DNA from: Acidobacteriota bacterium
GTDB taxonomy: Bacteria; Acidobacteriota; Blastocatellia; Pyrinomonadales; Pyrinomonadaceae
Assembly: GCA_025463125.1 (NCBI GenBank)
Contig: JAOAPX010000096.1
Coordinates: forward strand, 1-52,107
Direction of reading: 5' to 3'
DNA length: 52,107 nucleotides
In this document: piece by piece, positions 8,545 to 17,571 of the stretch
How the letters are laid out: every line of letters starts with the position of its first letter
Numbering within the stretch: position 1 is the first letter of the stretch
The notes under the pieces: model-generated
The model's database searches: none
Told to the model about the DNA's origin: nothing
What the model saw: the letters and a program-made list of their open reading frames with translations, nothing else
Position numbers and translations under genes: made by a program

Positions 8545-9864
8545 ATGAGATTCGGAAAAATTTATTTCTTAATAACATTGTTCATCCTGATTATTCAGGC
8601 GCCATTCCTGTTTTCGGAAACGCCGGATGAACTTATGTTTATACCGCTTTTCCTGATCCTTGGATTGGCAATGCCTTTTTTTCTCGCTAAAGTTCAGGAT
8701 AAAGAAGACGCCGAATTTCAAATCAATATATTTTATATCGCATTTTCGATCCGGGTTCTGTTCGGTTTCATTCTCTATGGGTGGGACCTGGGAAAGCTTT
8801 TCGGGGACGAGGATGCGGCGGGATATATATATGGATGGAAGGTTGCCGAGAACTGGTATAAAAACGGTCTTGACGGCTTTTTTTCCGATATTTACAGAGT
8901 CTTATTTGAAAATCAGAACGTCGGGCAAACGGTAATCTGGGGAGCGGTGATGTTTATTTTCGGCGGTTCGAGCCGAATGATCGTCTCCGTTATAAATAGC
9001 TTCGCCGGAGCCGCTTTAGTGATTGTAGTTTACCGCATAGCGAGAAAGTTATTCGATTTTCAAACCGCGAAATTAACGGCTGTTTTAATGACTTTCTGGC
9101 TTTCTTTTATTTTGCTTTCCGCCGGTACTTCCAAGGAAATATTAGTTATCAGTATCGAATGGACGCTGCTTTACCTGGCTATCAGAAATCAAAAAGGATT
9201 GACGCAAAGTGATGTGGGCTGGTCGGCATTGTTGATGCTGATTTTGTATACGATTCGTTTTTACGCTTTTTATATTTGCGCCGGTGCGTTATTTATCAGA
9301 GCGATTATTACAAATAGAAAGTATTTCGTCAGAAACTCTATTCTAGGACTCTTCCTAATCGTTTCATTGTTGTTTCTGCTTAATTCATACGGCGTAATTG
9401 ACAGAGATTTTACAAGACTCGATACCCAAAACCAGGTAGTTGACGCCTGGCGAACAAATGTAGCAAATACGACCGGTTCGGGAACAAACGTCGTTTCCGA
9501 ATATAAGGGCAGTATCTTATTGTTTCCGGTAGCGACGCTTTATTTCTTTTTCGCTCCTTTTCCGTGGCAAATATTTGAAGGAAATTTGCGCACCAGCTTT
9601 GCCGTTATCGAAAACGTTATATTGATTATTTTTTTCATCATCGGTTTTCCGGCTATAAAGATATTTTTCAAGGAAAGATTTTACCAGTTGGCTCCGGTGC
9701 TGGCTTTTTGTCTGGTTTACGCCGGGTTTCAGATTTGGGGATTGTCGAATCTCGGGTTAGCCTGGCGACATAAACAAACCGTAATGCCTTTATTTTTTAT
9801 GCTTCTGGCGCTCAGCATTACAAAAAACTTTAAGAAAAATTTACTTTCGGCAAACGGAAAGTGA
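8545..9864 (+). CDS. Polytopic membrane protein, GT-C/GT39-like or Wzy-like
   Basis: 439 residues, strongly hydrophobic, with about ten predicted membrane helices beginning at residue 5. After the second or third helix comes LFGDEDAAGYIYGWKVAENW, an acidic loop placed like the catalytic Asp/Glu loop of GT-C transferases that use lipid-linked sugar donors. Near the C-terminus a loop reads WRHKQTVMPLFF, also compatible with a Wzy-type polymerase. It is followed 48 nt later by a clearer GT39-like gene. A role in moving or polymerising sugars on the outer face of the inner membrane is inferred; the exact class is open. Confidence 0.65.
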   Translation: MRFGKIYFLITLFILIIQAPFLFSETPDELMFIPLFLILGLAMPFFLAKVQDKEDAEFQINIFYIAFSIRVLFGFILYGWDLGKLFGDEDAAGYIYGWKVAENWYKNGLDGFFSDIYRVLFENQNVGQTVIWGAVMFIFGGSSRMIVSVINSFAGAALVIVVYRIARKLFDFQTAKLTAVLMTFWLSFILLSAGTSKEILVISIEWTLLYLAIRNQKGLTQSDVGWSALLMLILYTIRFYAFYICAGALFIRAIITNRKYFVRNSILGLFLIVSLLFLLNSYGVIDRDFTRLDTQNQVVDAWRTNVANTTGSGTNVVSEYKGSILLFPVATLYFFFAPFPWQIFEGNLRTSFAVIENVILIIFFIIGFPAIKIFFKERFYQLAPVLAFCLVYAGFQIWGLSNLGLAWRHKQTVMPLFFMLLALSITKNFKKNLLSANGK

Positions 9865-9912
9865 TGTTTTCTTTTTTGATTAATTTATAAAAAATGAAAA
9901 CCTTAATACAAA

Positions 9913-11202
9913 ATGCGGTTATCTGATTATCTTTATCATCATCGAACTATTTATTACCTTTTATTTTTATGTTTCCTGTGCCGGGTTATTTTAGTTTTAA
10001 CGATTGATCCTTTCGGATCGGATACGGTTGACGGTATGGATTACCACAACCACGCGATATCGCTTCTAAACGGTAACGGTTATCCGCTGCACGGCTCGCT
10101 GCCTTTTGTTCGTCCGCCCCTGTACCCGTTTTTTTTATCAATTCTTTATTATATTTTTCCGCATGAATCGTATCTGACGGCGCGGCTTTTCAACGCGGTT
10201 CTCGACACGGCGGCTTGTTATGTTTTTTACAAACTTATCCTGCTCATCTGGAACAACCGACCGACGGCGCTGCTCGCAACTCTCGTTTATATAGTAAATC
10301 CTTTTTACCTGTTTTTTAACGCGCGCGTCCGAGTCGAGGCGCTGTTTATACTGCTTGGCGTTACCGGAGTTTATTTTTTAGTTCGCGAGTACAAAAATAA
10401 TTTTCCGAGCCTTTTCAACCTTTTTCTGATCGGATGCCTCTTCGGTTTAGCCTGTTTATGCCGCAGCAACGCGACGATTTTTGCTTTGCTTATTCCGGTG
10501 TGGATGATCTACTGCAATCTTAAAAACTTAAAAAAAGGCGTTTTGATAGCCGCAATTTTCGGTATCGGATGCGTATTGACGATTGCGCCGTGGTCAATCC
10601 GAAATTCTTACAGCTACGGCGAAACTATTTTGATTTCCGACGGGCTCGGCTACGCTTTCTGGATTTCCAACACCGAGCTTAAATTCGATGATTTATACGC
10701 GAGAAATTACGAGGAGTATCTCGAAGCCGACAAGAAACTCTGGCGCGAAACGGCGGCGGTCGAGGCGCAAATTAAAGACAAATCAACGGTTGAAAGAAGC
10801 AATCATTACCTGAAGCTGTCGATCGAATATATTAAAGCTGATTTTCCGAGATGGATATGGCTGAACGTTATAAAGTTCGCAGAGTTTTGGTCGCCGATGG
10901 CAAGACTTGATATGCAGGGCTGGAAAGCTTTCGCGACATTGCCGTTCGGCTTATTAATGCTGCTCGGAATGTTTTTTTACGCGAAGAGTTTTTTCTCGAC
11001 AAATTTTGACAGAAACATCTGGCTGCTGATAGCCATTTTGATTTTCGGTTCGACCGTGACGGGCGTAATGACTTGGTCGTCAGTCAGATTTCGAGTACCT
11101 TTAGTGGATGCCTATATTATTCCTTTCGGATTATTCTGGCTGCAAAATAAATATCTGAAGCATTTTAGCCGGAGTTCCGAAGCCGCTGATCAGATCGTTT
11201 AA
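9913..11202 (+). CDS. GT39/ArnT-like glycosyltransferase (PMT_2 superfamily)
   Basis: 429 residues with about ten membrane helices. The first periplasmic loop has SDTVDGMDYHNHAISLLNG and then PFVRPPLYPFFLS, the typical Asp-Tyr...Arg-Pro-Pro-Leu-Tyr-Pro pattern of PMT_2/ArnT enzymes that take sugars from polyprenyl-phosphate carriers. It would act on the periplasmic face. It lies directly upstream of a DPM1-like GT2 gene that could make its polyprenyl-phosphate-sugar donor, a frequent pairing. Acceptor unknown. Confidence 0.8.
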   Translation: MRLSDYLYHHRTIYYLLFLCFLCRVILVLTIDPFGSDTVDGMDYHNHAISLLNGNGYPLHGSLPFVRPPLYPFFLSILYYIFPHESYLTARLFNAVLDTAACYVFYKLILLIWNNRPTALLATLVYIVNPFYLFFNARVRVEALFILLGVTGVYFLVREYKNNFPSLFNLFLIGCLFGLACLCRSNATIFALLIPVWMIYCNLKNLKKGVLIAAIFGIGCVLTIAPWSIRNSYSYGETILISDGLGYAFWISNTELKFDDLYARNYEEYLEADKKLWRETAAVEAQIKDKSTVERSNHYLKLSIEYIKADFPRWIWLNVIKFAEFWSPMARLDMQGWKAFATLPFGLLMLLGMFFYAKSFFSTNFDRNIWLLIAILIFGSTVTGVMTWSSVRFRVPLVDAYIIPFGLFWLQNKYLKHFSRSSEAADQIV

Positions 11203-11211
11203 AGACTTTAC

Positions 11212-12021
11212 ATGGATTATATGAAGAATCTGGTTTTTAATAAGCAAAAATGCCTGTCCGTCGTAATGCCGGCATATAACGAAGAAAAGACGCTCGCGCA
11301 AATTGTCGGGCAGGTTCTGCAAATTCCTTATTTGCTTGAATTGATAATTGTCGATGACTGTTCAAAAGATAGAACGCCGGAAATCGTTCGCGAGCTCGCT
11401 GCCGGCGATCCGCGCATCATTTACGTTCGGCAGCAAAAGAACGGCGGGAAAACCGAGGCGCTCAAAACCGGCTTCGCTTTGACGAAAGGCGAGATCGTCA
11501 TCGTTCAGGACGCCGATCTGGAATACGATCCGGGGGAAATCAGCGACGTTATTATGCCGATCCTGGAAGGTCACGCGGATGTCGTTTACGGTTCGCGTTT
11601 TATGACGAAAAAGGCTTCGCGGGTGCTGTATTTTTATCATTACCTGGCGAACAAAGGTTTGACGTTTCTTTCCAACTGTTTGACGAATATAAATTTAACC
11701 GATGTCGAAACCTGTTATAAAGCGTTTCGCGGAGAGATCATCCGCAAGATGATTATCACTTCGAGCGGATTCGGTTTTGAAATAGAAGTTACCGCCAAGG
11801 TTGCGAAATTGAAGTGCGCGATTTACGAAGTTCCGATCAGTTACTACGGCAGAACGTACGAGGAAGGCAAAAAAATCGGCGCCAAAGACGGCGTGGCGGC
11901 TTTATGGTATATCTTAAAGTTTAACTGGTTTGTCAGCCTCGCCGATTCGTATCAGAAAACTCCTAAAACCGTGGTTGGTTTGTCGCACGATAATCTGGCA
12001 GAATTAAAATCGCATGAGTGA
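11212..12021 (+). CDS. Family 2 glycosyltransferase, polyprenyl-phosphate sugar synthase-like
   Basis: 269 residues; an alternative ATG lies three codons in (11221). It has SVVMPAYNEEKTLAQIV, IIVDDCSKDRTPEIV, and the DXD-type QDADLEYDPGE (about 100-110), then FMTKKASRV and CYKAFRGEI. These are the marks of DPM1/DPG-synthase-like GT2 proteins that charge polyprenyl phosphate with one hexose. There is no C-terminal membrane pair, as in soluble DPM1. It probably supplies the neighbouring GT39-like enzyme. Its last 8 nt overlap the next methyltransferase, a sign of translational coupling. Confidence 0.85.
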   Translation: MDYMKNLVFNKQKCLSVVMPAYNEEKTLAQIVGQVLQIPYLLELIIVDDCSKDRTPEIVRELAAGDPRIIYVRQQKNGGKTEALKTGFALTKGEIVIVQDADLEYDPGEISDVIMPILEGHADVVYGSRFMTKKASRVLYFYHYLANKGLTFLSNCLTNINLTDVETCYKAFRGEIIRKMIITSSGFGFEIEVTAKVAKLKCAIYEVPISYYGRTYEEGKKIGAKDGVAALWYILKFNWFVSLADSYQKTPKTVVGLSHDNLAELKSHE

Positions 12022-12733
12022 AAAAGTTGTTTACGTCGGCAAAGACCTTGAAGCGATGTCTTTTGCCGTTAATTACCATAATTGGATTTTGGACGAATTT
12101 CGCCCGTTTTTAGGTAAAAACGTTGTCGAAGTCGGTTCCGGAACCGGTTCGTTTTCCGAACTTTTGCTCGCGGAAAAGCCGGAAGTGCTGAATCTGGTCG
12201 AGCCTTCGGAAATGTTCGCTTACCTAAAACAAAATCTTTCTCAAATGAAAACCGGTGCGGAAACAAATTTTTACCATGCGATTTTCGCTCAGGTCAAAGA
12301 TACGATCGCCCAAGGCAAAAAGCCGGATTCGATCATCTACGTTAATGTTCTCGAACATATCGAAGACGATTCGGGCGAGCTCGAAATGATTTACGAAACG
12401 CTCGAAAAAGGCGGCAGATGTTTTATTTTCGTTCCGGCGCTGATGTCGCTTTACGGCGAATTCGACCGCAAAATCGGGCATTTCCGCCGCTATACGAAAA
12501 CCGAGCTTGAAAGGAAATGCGCGGCTGCCGGATTTAAAGTGCTCAAATCGAAATACTTTGATTTCGCGGGCATTTTCCCCTGGTACGTGAAATACAAATT
12601 ATTAAAATCCGATTCGCTCGAAAGCGGCGCCGTCGAGGCGTATGATAAATACGCCGTTCCGCTGATCAGCCGGTTTGAAAGCTTTTTTAATTTTCCGGTC
12701 GGAAAAAATATCCTGCTGATTGCCGAAAAATAA
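12014..12733 (+). CDS. Class I SAM-dependent methyltransferase
   Basis: 239 residues. Motif I is VVEVGSGTGSFSEL (about 38-51), the acidic residue after strand 2 is in LVEPSEMF, and the motif near strand 4 is SIIYVNVLEHIEDD. KGGRCFIFVPAL and GHFRRYTKTELE are typical of methyltransferase_11/12-type enzymes acting on lipids or sugars. It overlaps the upstream GT2 gene by 8 nt. Substrate unknown; context suggests a glycan or polyprenyl intermediate. Confidence 0.85.
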   Translation: MSEKVVYVGKDLEAMSFAVNYHNWILDEFRPFLGKNVVEVGSGTGSFSELLLAEKPEVLNLVEPSEMFAYLKQNLSQMKTGAETNFYHAIFAQVKDTIAQGKKPDSIIYVNVLEHIEDDSGELEMIYETLEKGGRCFIFVPALMSLYGEFDRKIGHFRRYTKTELERKCAAAGFKVLKSKYFDFAGIFPWYVKYKLLKSDSLESGAVEAYDKYAVPLISRFESFFNFPVGKNILLIAEK

Positions 12734-12775
12734 AACAACTTATCATTATTTATACCTGGATTTATATTTAATTAA

Positions 12776-14659
12776 ATGTGTGGAATCGTCGGAATAGTTA
12801 ATGCCAAATCGCGCGGCGTCGATCGCGCGATTATTGAAAAAATGAACCGCTGCATCGTCCATCGCGGTCCCGACGAAGACGGGTTTTATCTAAAAGATTC
12901 GGTTGCGCTGGCGATGCGCAGGCTTTCGATCATCGATCTGGCGGGCGGGCAGCAGCCGATTTTTAACCGCGACAGAACAAAAGCGATTGTTTTTAACGGC
13001 GAGATTTATAACTTTCAGCAGTTAAGAGAGGATTTGGAAAAACGCGGGCATCGTTTTTATACGAATTCCGACACCGAAGCGATCATTCATCTTTACGATG
13101 AATACGGCGCCGATTGCGTTCAGCACCTGCGCGGAATGTTCGCTTTTGCGATCTGGGACGAAACTGACAAAAGTTTGTTCGTCGCAAGGGATAGAGTCGG
13201 CAAAAAGCCCCTGCTCTACTCGCATCAGGCGAACGGCGATTTAATTTTCGGCTCGGAATTTCAAGCCGTGCTCGCTCATCCGAGCGTTTCGCGCGAAGTT
13301 GATTTCGATGCGATCGACAGTTATCTTTCATACCTTTGCGTTCCGGCGCCGCAGACGGCTTTTAAAAGCATTCGCAAGCTCGAACCGGCGCACTGGCTTC
13401 GCTGGAAAAACGGCGAAATCGAAACCAGGCGTTACTGGCAGCCGGATTTTTCAAAAAAACTTAAGATTTCCGAAGCGGAAGCCGAAGCGGAAACTTTGAG
13501 AATTCTGCGCGAATCGACCGAATTGCGAATGATTTCCGAAGTTCCTCTCGGAGCTTTCCTTTCGGGCGGTGTCGATTCCTCGTTAATTGTTGCGCTGATG
13601 GCTGAGGCGAGCGAAAAACCGATCAAAACTTTTTCCATCGGTTTTGAAGAACAGGATTTCAGCGAACTAAAATACGCAAAACTCGTTGCCGAACACGTCG
13701 GCGCGGAATATAACGAATTTATCGTTAAACCCAATGCGCTCGAAATCTTGCCGACATTAGTCGAGCATTACGGCGAGCCGTATGCGGATTCTTCGGCGAT
13801 CCCGACCTTTTACGTTTCAAAGGAAACGAGAAAACACGTTACTGTCGCCTTAAACGGCGACGGCGGCGACGAATCCTTCGCCGGCTACGAGCGCCACGCG
13901 GCGATGCGGCTAGCCGAAACTTATCATCGCCTGCCCGCAGTTTTGCGAAAAAGCGTGATTGAAAAAACGATCAATCTCGTGCCGACTTCCGAACTGCAGC
14001 GAAGCCGCATCCGCGACGTTAAGCGATTTCTGCAAGCCGCGTCTTTGCCGACAACCGAACGCTATTTTCAATGGATGTCCACGTTTAATCGGGAAGCGAA
14101 AAAAGATATCTACACCGAGCAGTTTTCGCGCCAAATTTCAAACAACAATCCGTCGCATGTGCTGGAAAAATGGTTTGCAAAAGGAAACGGGGCGGGCATT
14201 TTGGACACGACTCTTTTAACCGACCAGATGACTTATCTGCCGAACGATTTGCTCGTCAAGGTCGATATCGCCTCGATGGCAAACTCGCTCGAAGCGCGTT
14301 CGCCTTTTCTCGACCACAAAGTAATCGAATACGCGGCGAGTTTGCCGGAAAACATAAAGGCAAAGCGAACGGAAACAAAATCGTTTCTCAAGAAAATCGC
14401 CGCGCGACTGGTTCCGAAAGAAGTAGTTTATCGCCGCAAAATGGGCTTCGGCGTTCCGATCGGTAAATGGCTTCGCACCGAAATGAATGCTTTTATGCGC
14501 GAGATTCTTTTATCGGAAAAATCACTGAATCGCGGAATTGTTCGCCCCGAAACAGTTGTCAAGTATATTCGTGAACATACGAGCGCCGAACGCGATCATG
14601 CTTTTCAGCTCTGGACGCTTTTAATGCTTGAGCTTTGGTTTCAAAGATTCATCGATTAA
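12776..14659 (+). CDS. asnB: Asparagine synthase (glutamine-hydrolysing)
   Basis: 627 residues, full length. Processing of the initiator Met exposes the Ntn nucleophile Cys in MCGIVGIV. The class II glutaminase domain runs to about 200 (RRLSIIDLAGGQQP, NGEIYNFQQLR, SDTEAIIHLY). The synthase domain has the PP-loop SGGVDSS (about residue 263), FSIGFEE, and NGDGGDESFAGYER. It moves glutamine ammonia to a carboxylate activated as an acyl-AMP. Members in polysaccharide loci often amidate sugar acids rather than free aspartate. Which applies here cannot be decided from sequence; its place in the locus favours glycan amidation. Confidence 0.92.
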   Translation: MCGIVGIVNAKSRGVDRAIIEKMNRCIVHRGPDEDGFYLKDSVALAMRRLSIIDLAGGQQPIFNRDRTKAIVFNGEIYNFQQLREDLEKRGHRFYTNSDTEAIIHLYDEYGADCVQHLRGMFAFAIWDETDKSLFVARDRVGKKPLLYSHQANGDLIFGSEFQAVLAHPSVSREVDFDAIDSYLSYLCVPAPQTAFKSIRKLEPAHWLRWKNGEIETRRYWQPDFSKKLKISEAEAEAETLRILRESTELRMISEVPLGAFLSGGVDSSLIVALMAEASEKPIKTFSIGFEEQDFSELKYAKLVAEHVGAEYNEFIVKPNALEILPTLVEHYGEPYADSSAIPTFYVSKETRKHVTVALNGDGGDESFAGYERHAAMRLAETYHRLPAVLRKSVIEKTINLVPTSELQRSRIRDVKRFLQAASLPTTERYFQWMSTFNREAKKDIYTEQFSRQISNNNPSHVLEKWFAKGNGAGILDTTLLTDQMTYLPNDLLVKVDIASMANSLEARSPFLDHKVIEYAASLPENIKAKRTETKSFLKKIAARLVPKEVVYRRKMGFGVPIGKWLRTEMNAFMREILLSEKSLNRGIVRPETVVKYIREHTSAERDHAFQLWTLLMLELWFQRFID

Positions 14660-14675
14660 ATTCGTGCGAAATTTT

Positions 14676-14963
14676 ATGGCAGTAAATGCAGATAAAAAAG
14701 TGGTTGGAGGTTTCGGCAACGAGTAGTCGCGCTTTGAACAACCCGCACTTTCCGGAGACGAGCTTGTACGAAGTTTTAATGAATATTTTAATGTTTTCCC
14801 GCTGGAAAATCTGCCCGAAGCGCCGGATCGGCTTTGACATTGGCGGCGGCGGGAAAAGCATTTTACAAGAAAGAAATGCGGAAACGATAAAAAAGCGGAT
14901 TGGGAAATATAAGTTTCGGGGATGTACCGTATTGGACGGCGGTCGGATGCGAAAAACAATTTT
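14676..14963 (+). pseudogene. Decayed N-terminal remnant of a class I SAM methyltransferase
   Basis: Starting at ATG 14676 the frame gives MAVNADKKVVGGFGNE, then a TAG (14724-14726) where relatives would have Trp before SRFEQ. It continues as SRFEQPALSGDELV...EYFNVFPLENLPEAPDR and reaches a TGA at 14835-14837. In the +1 frame the protein continues without a gap as GFDIGGGGKS (from about 14830), a worn motif I that would be FDIGCGxG in working enzymes. Then come NAETIKK and CTVLDGG. At least one nonsense mutation, one frameshift and loss of the C-terminal half are visible. It runs directly into the next gene. Identification is by eye. Confidence 0.6.
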
Positions 14964-15719
14964 ATGAAAGGCGTTGTATTAGCTGGCGGTCTGGGCTCCA
15001 GACTCAAACCGCTCACGAAAGTTACGAATAAACATCTTCTTCCGGTTTACAATCAACCGATGATTTATTATCCGATTCAAACGCTGGTTAATGCTGGAAT
15101 CGACGATATAATGATCGTCACGGGCGGCAATTCGGCTGGAGATTTTCTTAAATTGCTCGGAAACGGAAAAGATTTCGGTCTCAAGCATATCAATTACACG
15201 TATCAGGAAGGCGAAGGCGGCATCGCCGACGCGCTTTCGCTGGTCGAGCATTTTGCCGATGACGAGCCGATCTGCGTGGTTCTCGGCGATAATATCATCG
15301 AAGGAAACATTATTTCGGCGGTCGAAGATTACCGGCGGCAAGGAAAAGGCGCGAAAATTTTGTTGAAAAAGGTTCACGATCCGCAACGATTCGGCGTTCC
15401 GGTCATGGACGGCGAAAAAGTCGTGAAAATCGAAGAAAAGCCGGAAAATCCGAAATCCGATTACGCCGTAATAGGGATTTATTTTTATGATTCGATTGTT
15501 TTCGACATAATAAAAACTTTAGTTCCTTCCGGGCGCGGAGAGCTCGAAATTACGGACGTTAATAATCATTACATTAGCCGCAACGAGATGACATGGGCTG
15601 AGCTTGACGGCTGGTGGAGCGATGCCGGAACGTTTGAAAGTCTGCTTCACGCGACGAATCTTGCAGCCGAGACAGGAGCGAATAATCTGGAGGTGAAAAG
15701 TGCAAACACAACCGATTAA
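14964..15719 (+). CDS. Glucose-1-phosphate thymidylyltransferase, short (SpsI-like) form
   Basis: 251 residues from the ATG at 14964. The frame is open from 14922, but those codons lie in pseudogene sequence. VVLAGGLGSRLKPLTKVTNK (3-22) and HLLPVYNQPMIYYPIQTL form the nucleotide and sugar-phosphate site, and VVLGDNIIEG carries the metal-binding Asp. It makes dTDP-glucose from dTTP and glucose-1-phosphate. It is about 40 residues shorter than classical RmlA and looks closer to SpsI of spore-coat polysaccharide pathways. It overlaps the RmlC-like gene by 20 nt. RmlB and RmlD partners are not in the window. Confidence 0.85.
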   Translation: MKGVVLAGGLGSRLKPLTKVTNKHLLPVYNQPMIYYPIQTLVNAGIDDIMIVTGGNSAGDFLKLLGNGKDFGLKHINYTYQEGEGGIADALSLVEHFADDEPICVVLGDNIIEGNIISAVEDYRRQGKGAKILLKKVHDPQRFGVPVMDGEKVVKIEEKPENPKSDYAVIGIYFYDSIVFDIIKTLVPSGRGELEITDVNNHYISRNEMTWAELDGWWSDAGTFESLLHATNLAAETGANNLEVKSANTTD

Positions 15720-16203
15720 AGAAGAAATATTTACGAACGGGAAAATTCAGGATGTCATTGTTTACCCTTTAAAAAAATACGTGGACGAGCGCGGCTGGCT
15801 CGCGGAGCTTTTCCGTCGCGACGAAATCAGCGAAGACTTTTACCCGGCGATGGCTTATATTTCCGTGACCGAGCCGAACGTGCAGCGCGGTCCGCACGAG
15901 CATGTCGATCAGGCTGATCTTTTTTGTTTTATCGGCACCGGAAACTTTAAATTGCGTTTATGGGATAACCGCCTTGATTCGCCGACGTATCGCCGCGTGA
16001 TGACTTTGTATGCCGGCGCGGACAGCCCGCAGGCGGTAATCGTTCCGAAAGGCGTTGTTCACGCTTATAAAAACGTCAGCGCGACGGAGAAGGGCGTCGT
16101 CATAAACTGCCCGAACCGTCTTTTTATGGGCGAAGGCAAACGCGAAGAAATCGACGAGATACGCCACGAAGACGATCCGGAAACGATTTACCGGATGGAT
16201 TAA
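15700..16203 (+). CDS. dTDP-4-dehydrorhamnose 3,5-epimerase-like cupin
   Basis: 167 residues from GTG at 15700. GGAGGTG at 15689-15695 sits just upstream, inside the previous gene. The fold signature is DERGWLAELFR (about 28-38), QRGPHEHVDQADLFCFIG (about 64-81) and VPKGVVHAYKN. Canonical RmlC has a single His in RGLHYQ; here it is R-G-P-H-E-H, as in RmlC-like isomerases and SpsL-type proteins, so epimerase activity is probable but not certain. It acts on a dTDP-4-keto-6-deoxy sugar made from the product of the preceding enzyme. Soluble and cytoplasmic. Confidence 0.8.
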   Translation: MQTQPIKEEIFTNGKIQDVIVYPLKKYVDERGWLAELFRRDEISEDFYPAMAYISVTEPNVQRGPHEHVDQADLFCFIGTGNFKLRLWDNRLDSPTYRRVMTLYAGADSPQAVIVPKGVVHAYKNVSATEKGVVINCPNRLFMGEGKREEIDEIRHEDDPETIYRMD

Positions 16204-16212
16204 AAAAAGCAG

Positions 16213-16240
16213 AGAGTCGGGAGTTGAGAGTCGAGAGTCA
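16213..16240. repeat. Heptameric tandem repeat, four degenerate units
   Basis: Four 7-nt units in a row: AGAGTCG, GGAGTTG, AGAGTCG, AGAGTCA. About 18 nt downstream, read on the other strand, are units such as AGTTGAA, AGCTTTA and AGCTTAA (within 16261-16292), so the two arrays face each other. The whole occupies the 93-nt spacer before the next glycosyltransferase. Confidence 0.6.
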
Positions 16241-16296
16241 ATCTGAATTATTCTTTTGACTCGCGGCTTTTTAAGCTTAAAGCTTTCAACTATTGT

Positions 16297-17505
16297 ATGA
16301 AAATTGTTCGTATTATCGCCCGCCTGAATGTCGGCGGACCGGCGCGCCACGTCATCTGGCTGACAAAGGAATTAAATGACGGTGAATTTCAGTCCGTTCT
16401 GCTGGCGGGCACCGTTCCCGAAGGCGAGCAGGATATGAGCTTTTTCGCCGAAGAACACGGCGTAGATGCTGTTTACATTCCGGAAATGAGCCGCGAGCTT
16501 TCGCCGAAAGATATAATTTCTTTGTGGAAAGTTTATCGCCGTATCGTGCGCGAAAAGCCCGACGTTATTCATACGCATACGGCGAAAGCGGGAACCGTCG
16601 GGCGAGCAGCCGCTTTTTTATATCGCTGGCTGAACTGGAAAAACGTAAAAATCGTGCACACCTTTCACGGTCATATTTTTCACAGTTATTACGGCGCGCT
16701 GAAAACAAGGATTTTTTTAGTGATCGAAAAAGTTCTGGCGCGCGTCGCGACGGATAAAATAATTGTTATAACCGAGCAGCAGTACGAGGAAATTCACAAT
16801 CAATTCGGCGTCGGGCGAGCCGAACAATTTCGCATCGTGCCGCTCGGCATTGATTTGGAGCCGTTTCGCCGCTCCGATGAGAAACGCGGAATTTTGCGCG
16901 GGCAGATTAAGGCTGCCGAAGATGAAATCACGGTCGGTTTTGTCGGGCGTTTGACGGAAATAAAAAACGTTCCGCTGCTTTTGAAAGTCGCGGATCTTTA
17001 TCGCCGCCGGAAAGATGAAAGTTTGCCGAAACTGAAATTTTTAATTATCGGCGACGGAAATCTGCGCGAAGAGCTGGAAAAAGAAGCCGAAGCGCTCGGT
17101 TTGAGCGAAATTGTCGAGTTTCTCGGAAACCGCAACGATACCGACATTTTTTATGCCGGGCTCGACATCGTCGCTTTAACTTCGCTTAACGAAGGCACGC
17201 CGCTTTCTCTGATCGAAGCGATGGCGAACCGAAGAGCCGTGATTTCGACGGCGGTCGGCGGCGTCGTCGATCTGCTCGGCGAGGTTCAGACAACGGGCGA
17301 AGGATTTGCGGTTTGCCGTCGCGGCGTCAGAATCGATTCCGGCGCGGCTGAAGATTTTTACAAAGGCTTGATTTATTTGGCAAAAAATGAAACATTACAC
17401 AAAAGTTTGGCGTCGGCTGGAAAAGAATTCGTCGAAGCGAAATACGGCAAGGACAGGCTCATCGGCGACATCAAAAATCTATATCGCGATTCGGCTCAAA
17501 AATAA
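16297..17505 (+). CDS. Family 4 glycosyltransferase
   Basis: 402 residues with a GT-B fold. The N-terminus IIARLNVGGPARHVIWLTKEL (5-25) is a classic GT4 start, VIHTHTAKAGTVGR (about 90-103) and VHTFHGHIFHSYYG follow, then VGFVGRLTEIKNVPLLL and the donor-site loop LTSLNEGTPLSLIEAMANRR (about 293-312) with its E-x7-E pair. It resembles transferases adding an early sugar to a polyprenyl-diphosphate primer. It lies 66 nt before the initiating phospho-sugar transferase. Specificity unknown. Confidence 0.9.
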   Translation: MKIVRIIARLNVGGPARHVIWLTKELNDGEFQSVLLAGTVPEGEQDMSFFAEEHGVDAVYIPEMSRELSPKDIISLWKVYRRIVREKPDVIHTHTAKAGTVGRAAAFLYRWLNWKNVKIVHTFHGHIFHSYYGALKTRIFLVIEKVLARVATDKIIVITEQQYEEIHNQFGVGRAEQFRIVPLGIDLEPFRRSDEKRGILRGQIKAAEDEITVGFVGRLTEIKNVPLLLKVADLYRRRKDESLPKLKFLIIGDGNLREELEKEAEALGLSEIVEFLGNRNDTDIFYAGLDIVALTSLNEGTPLSLIEAMANRRAVISTAVGGVVDLLGEVQTTGEGFAVCRRGVRIDSGAAEDFYKGLIYLAKNETLHKSLASAGKEFVEAKYGKDRLIGDIKNLYRDSAQK

Positions 17506-17571
17506 ATTCGAATTGTCATTCGCAAATTGCCTTTAAAAAACTGAAAATAAATCTCTGAAAGCGAAATAATT

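Noticed and set aside
14686-14967. Open frame of 93 codons before the thymidylyltransferase gene
   Set aside because: Its first half is out of frame with the methyltransferase remnant and its second half is the shifted end of that remnant, so it is part of a pseudogene and not a gene.
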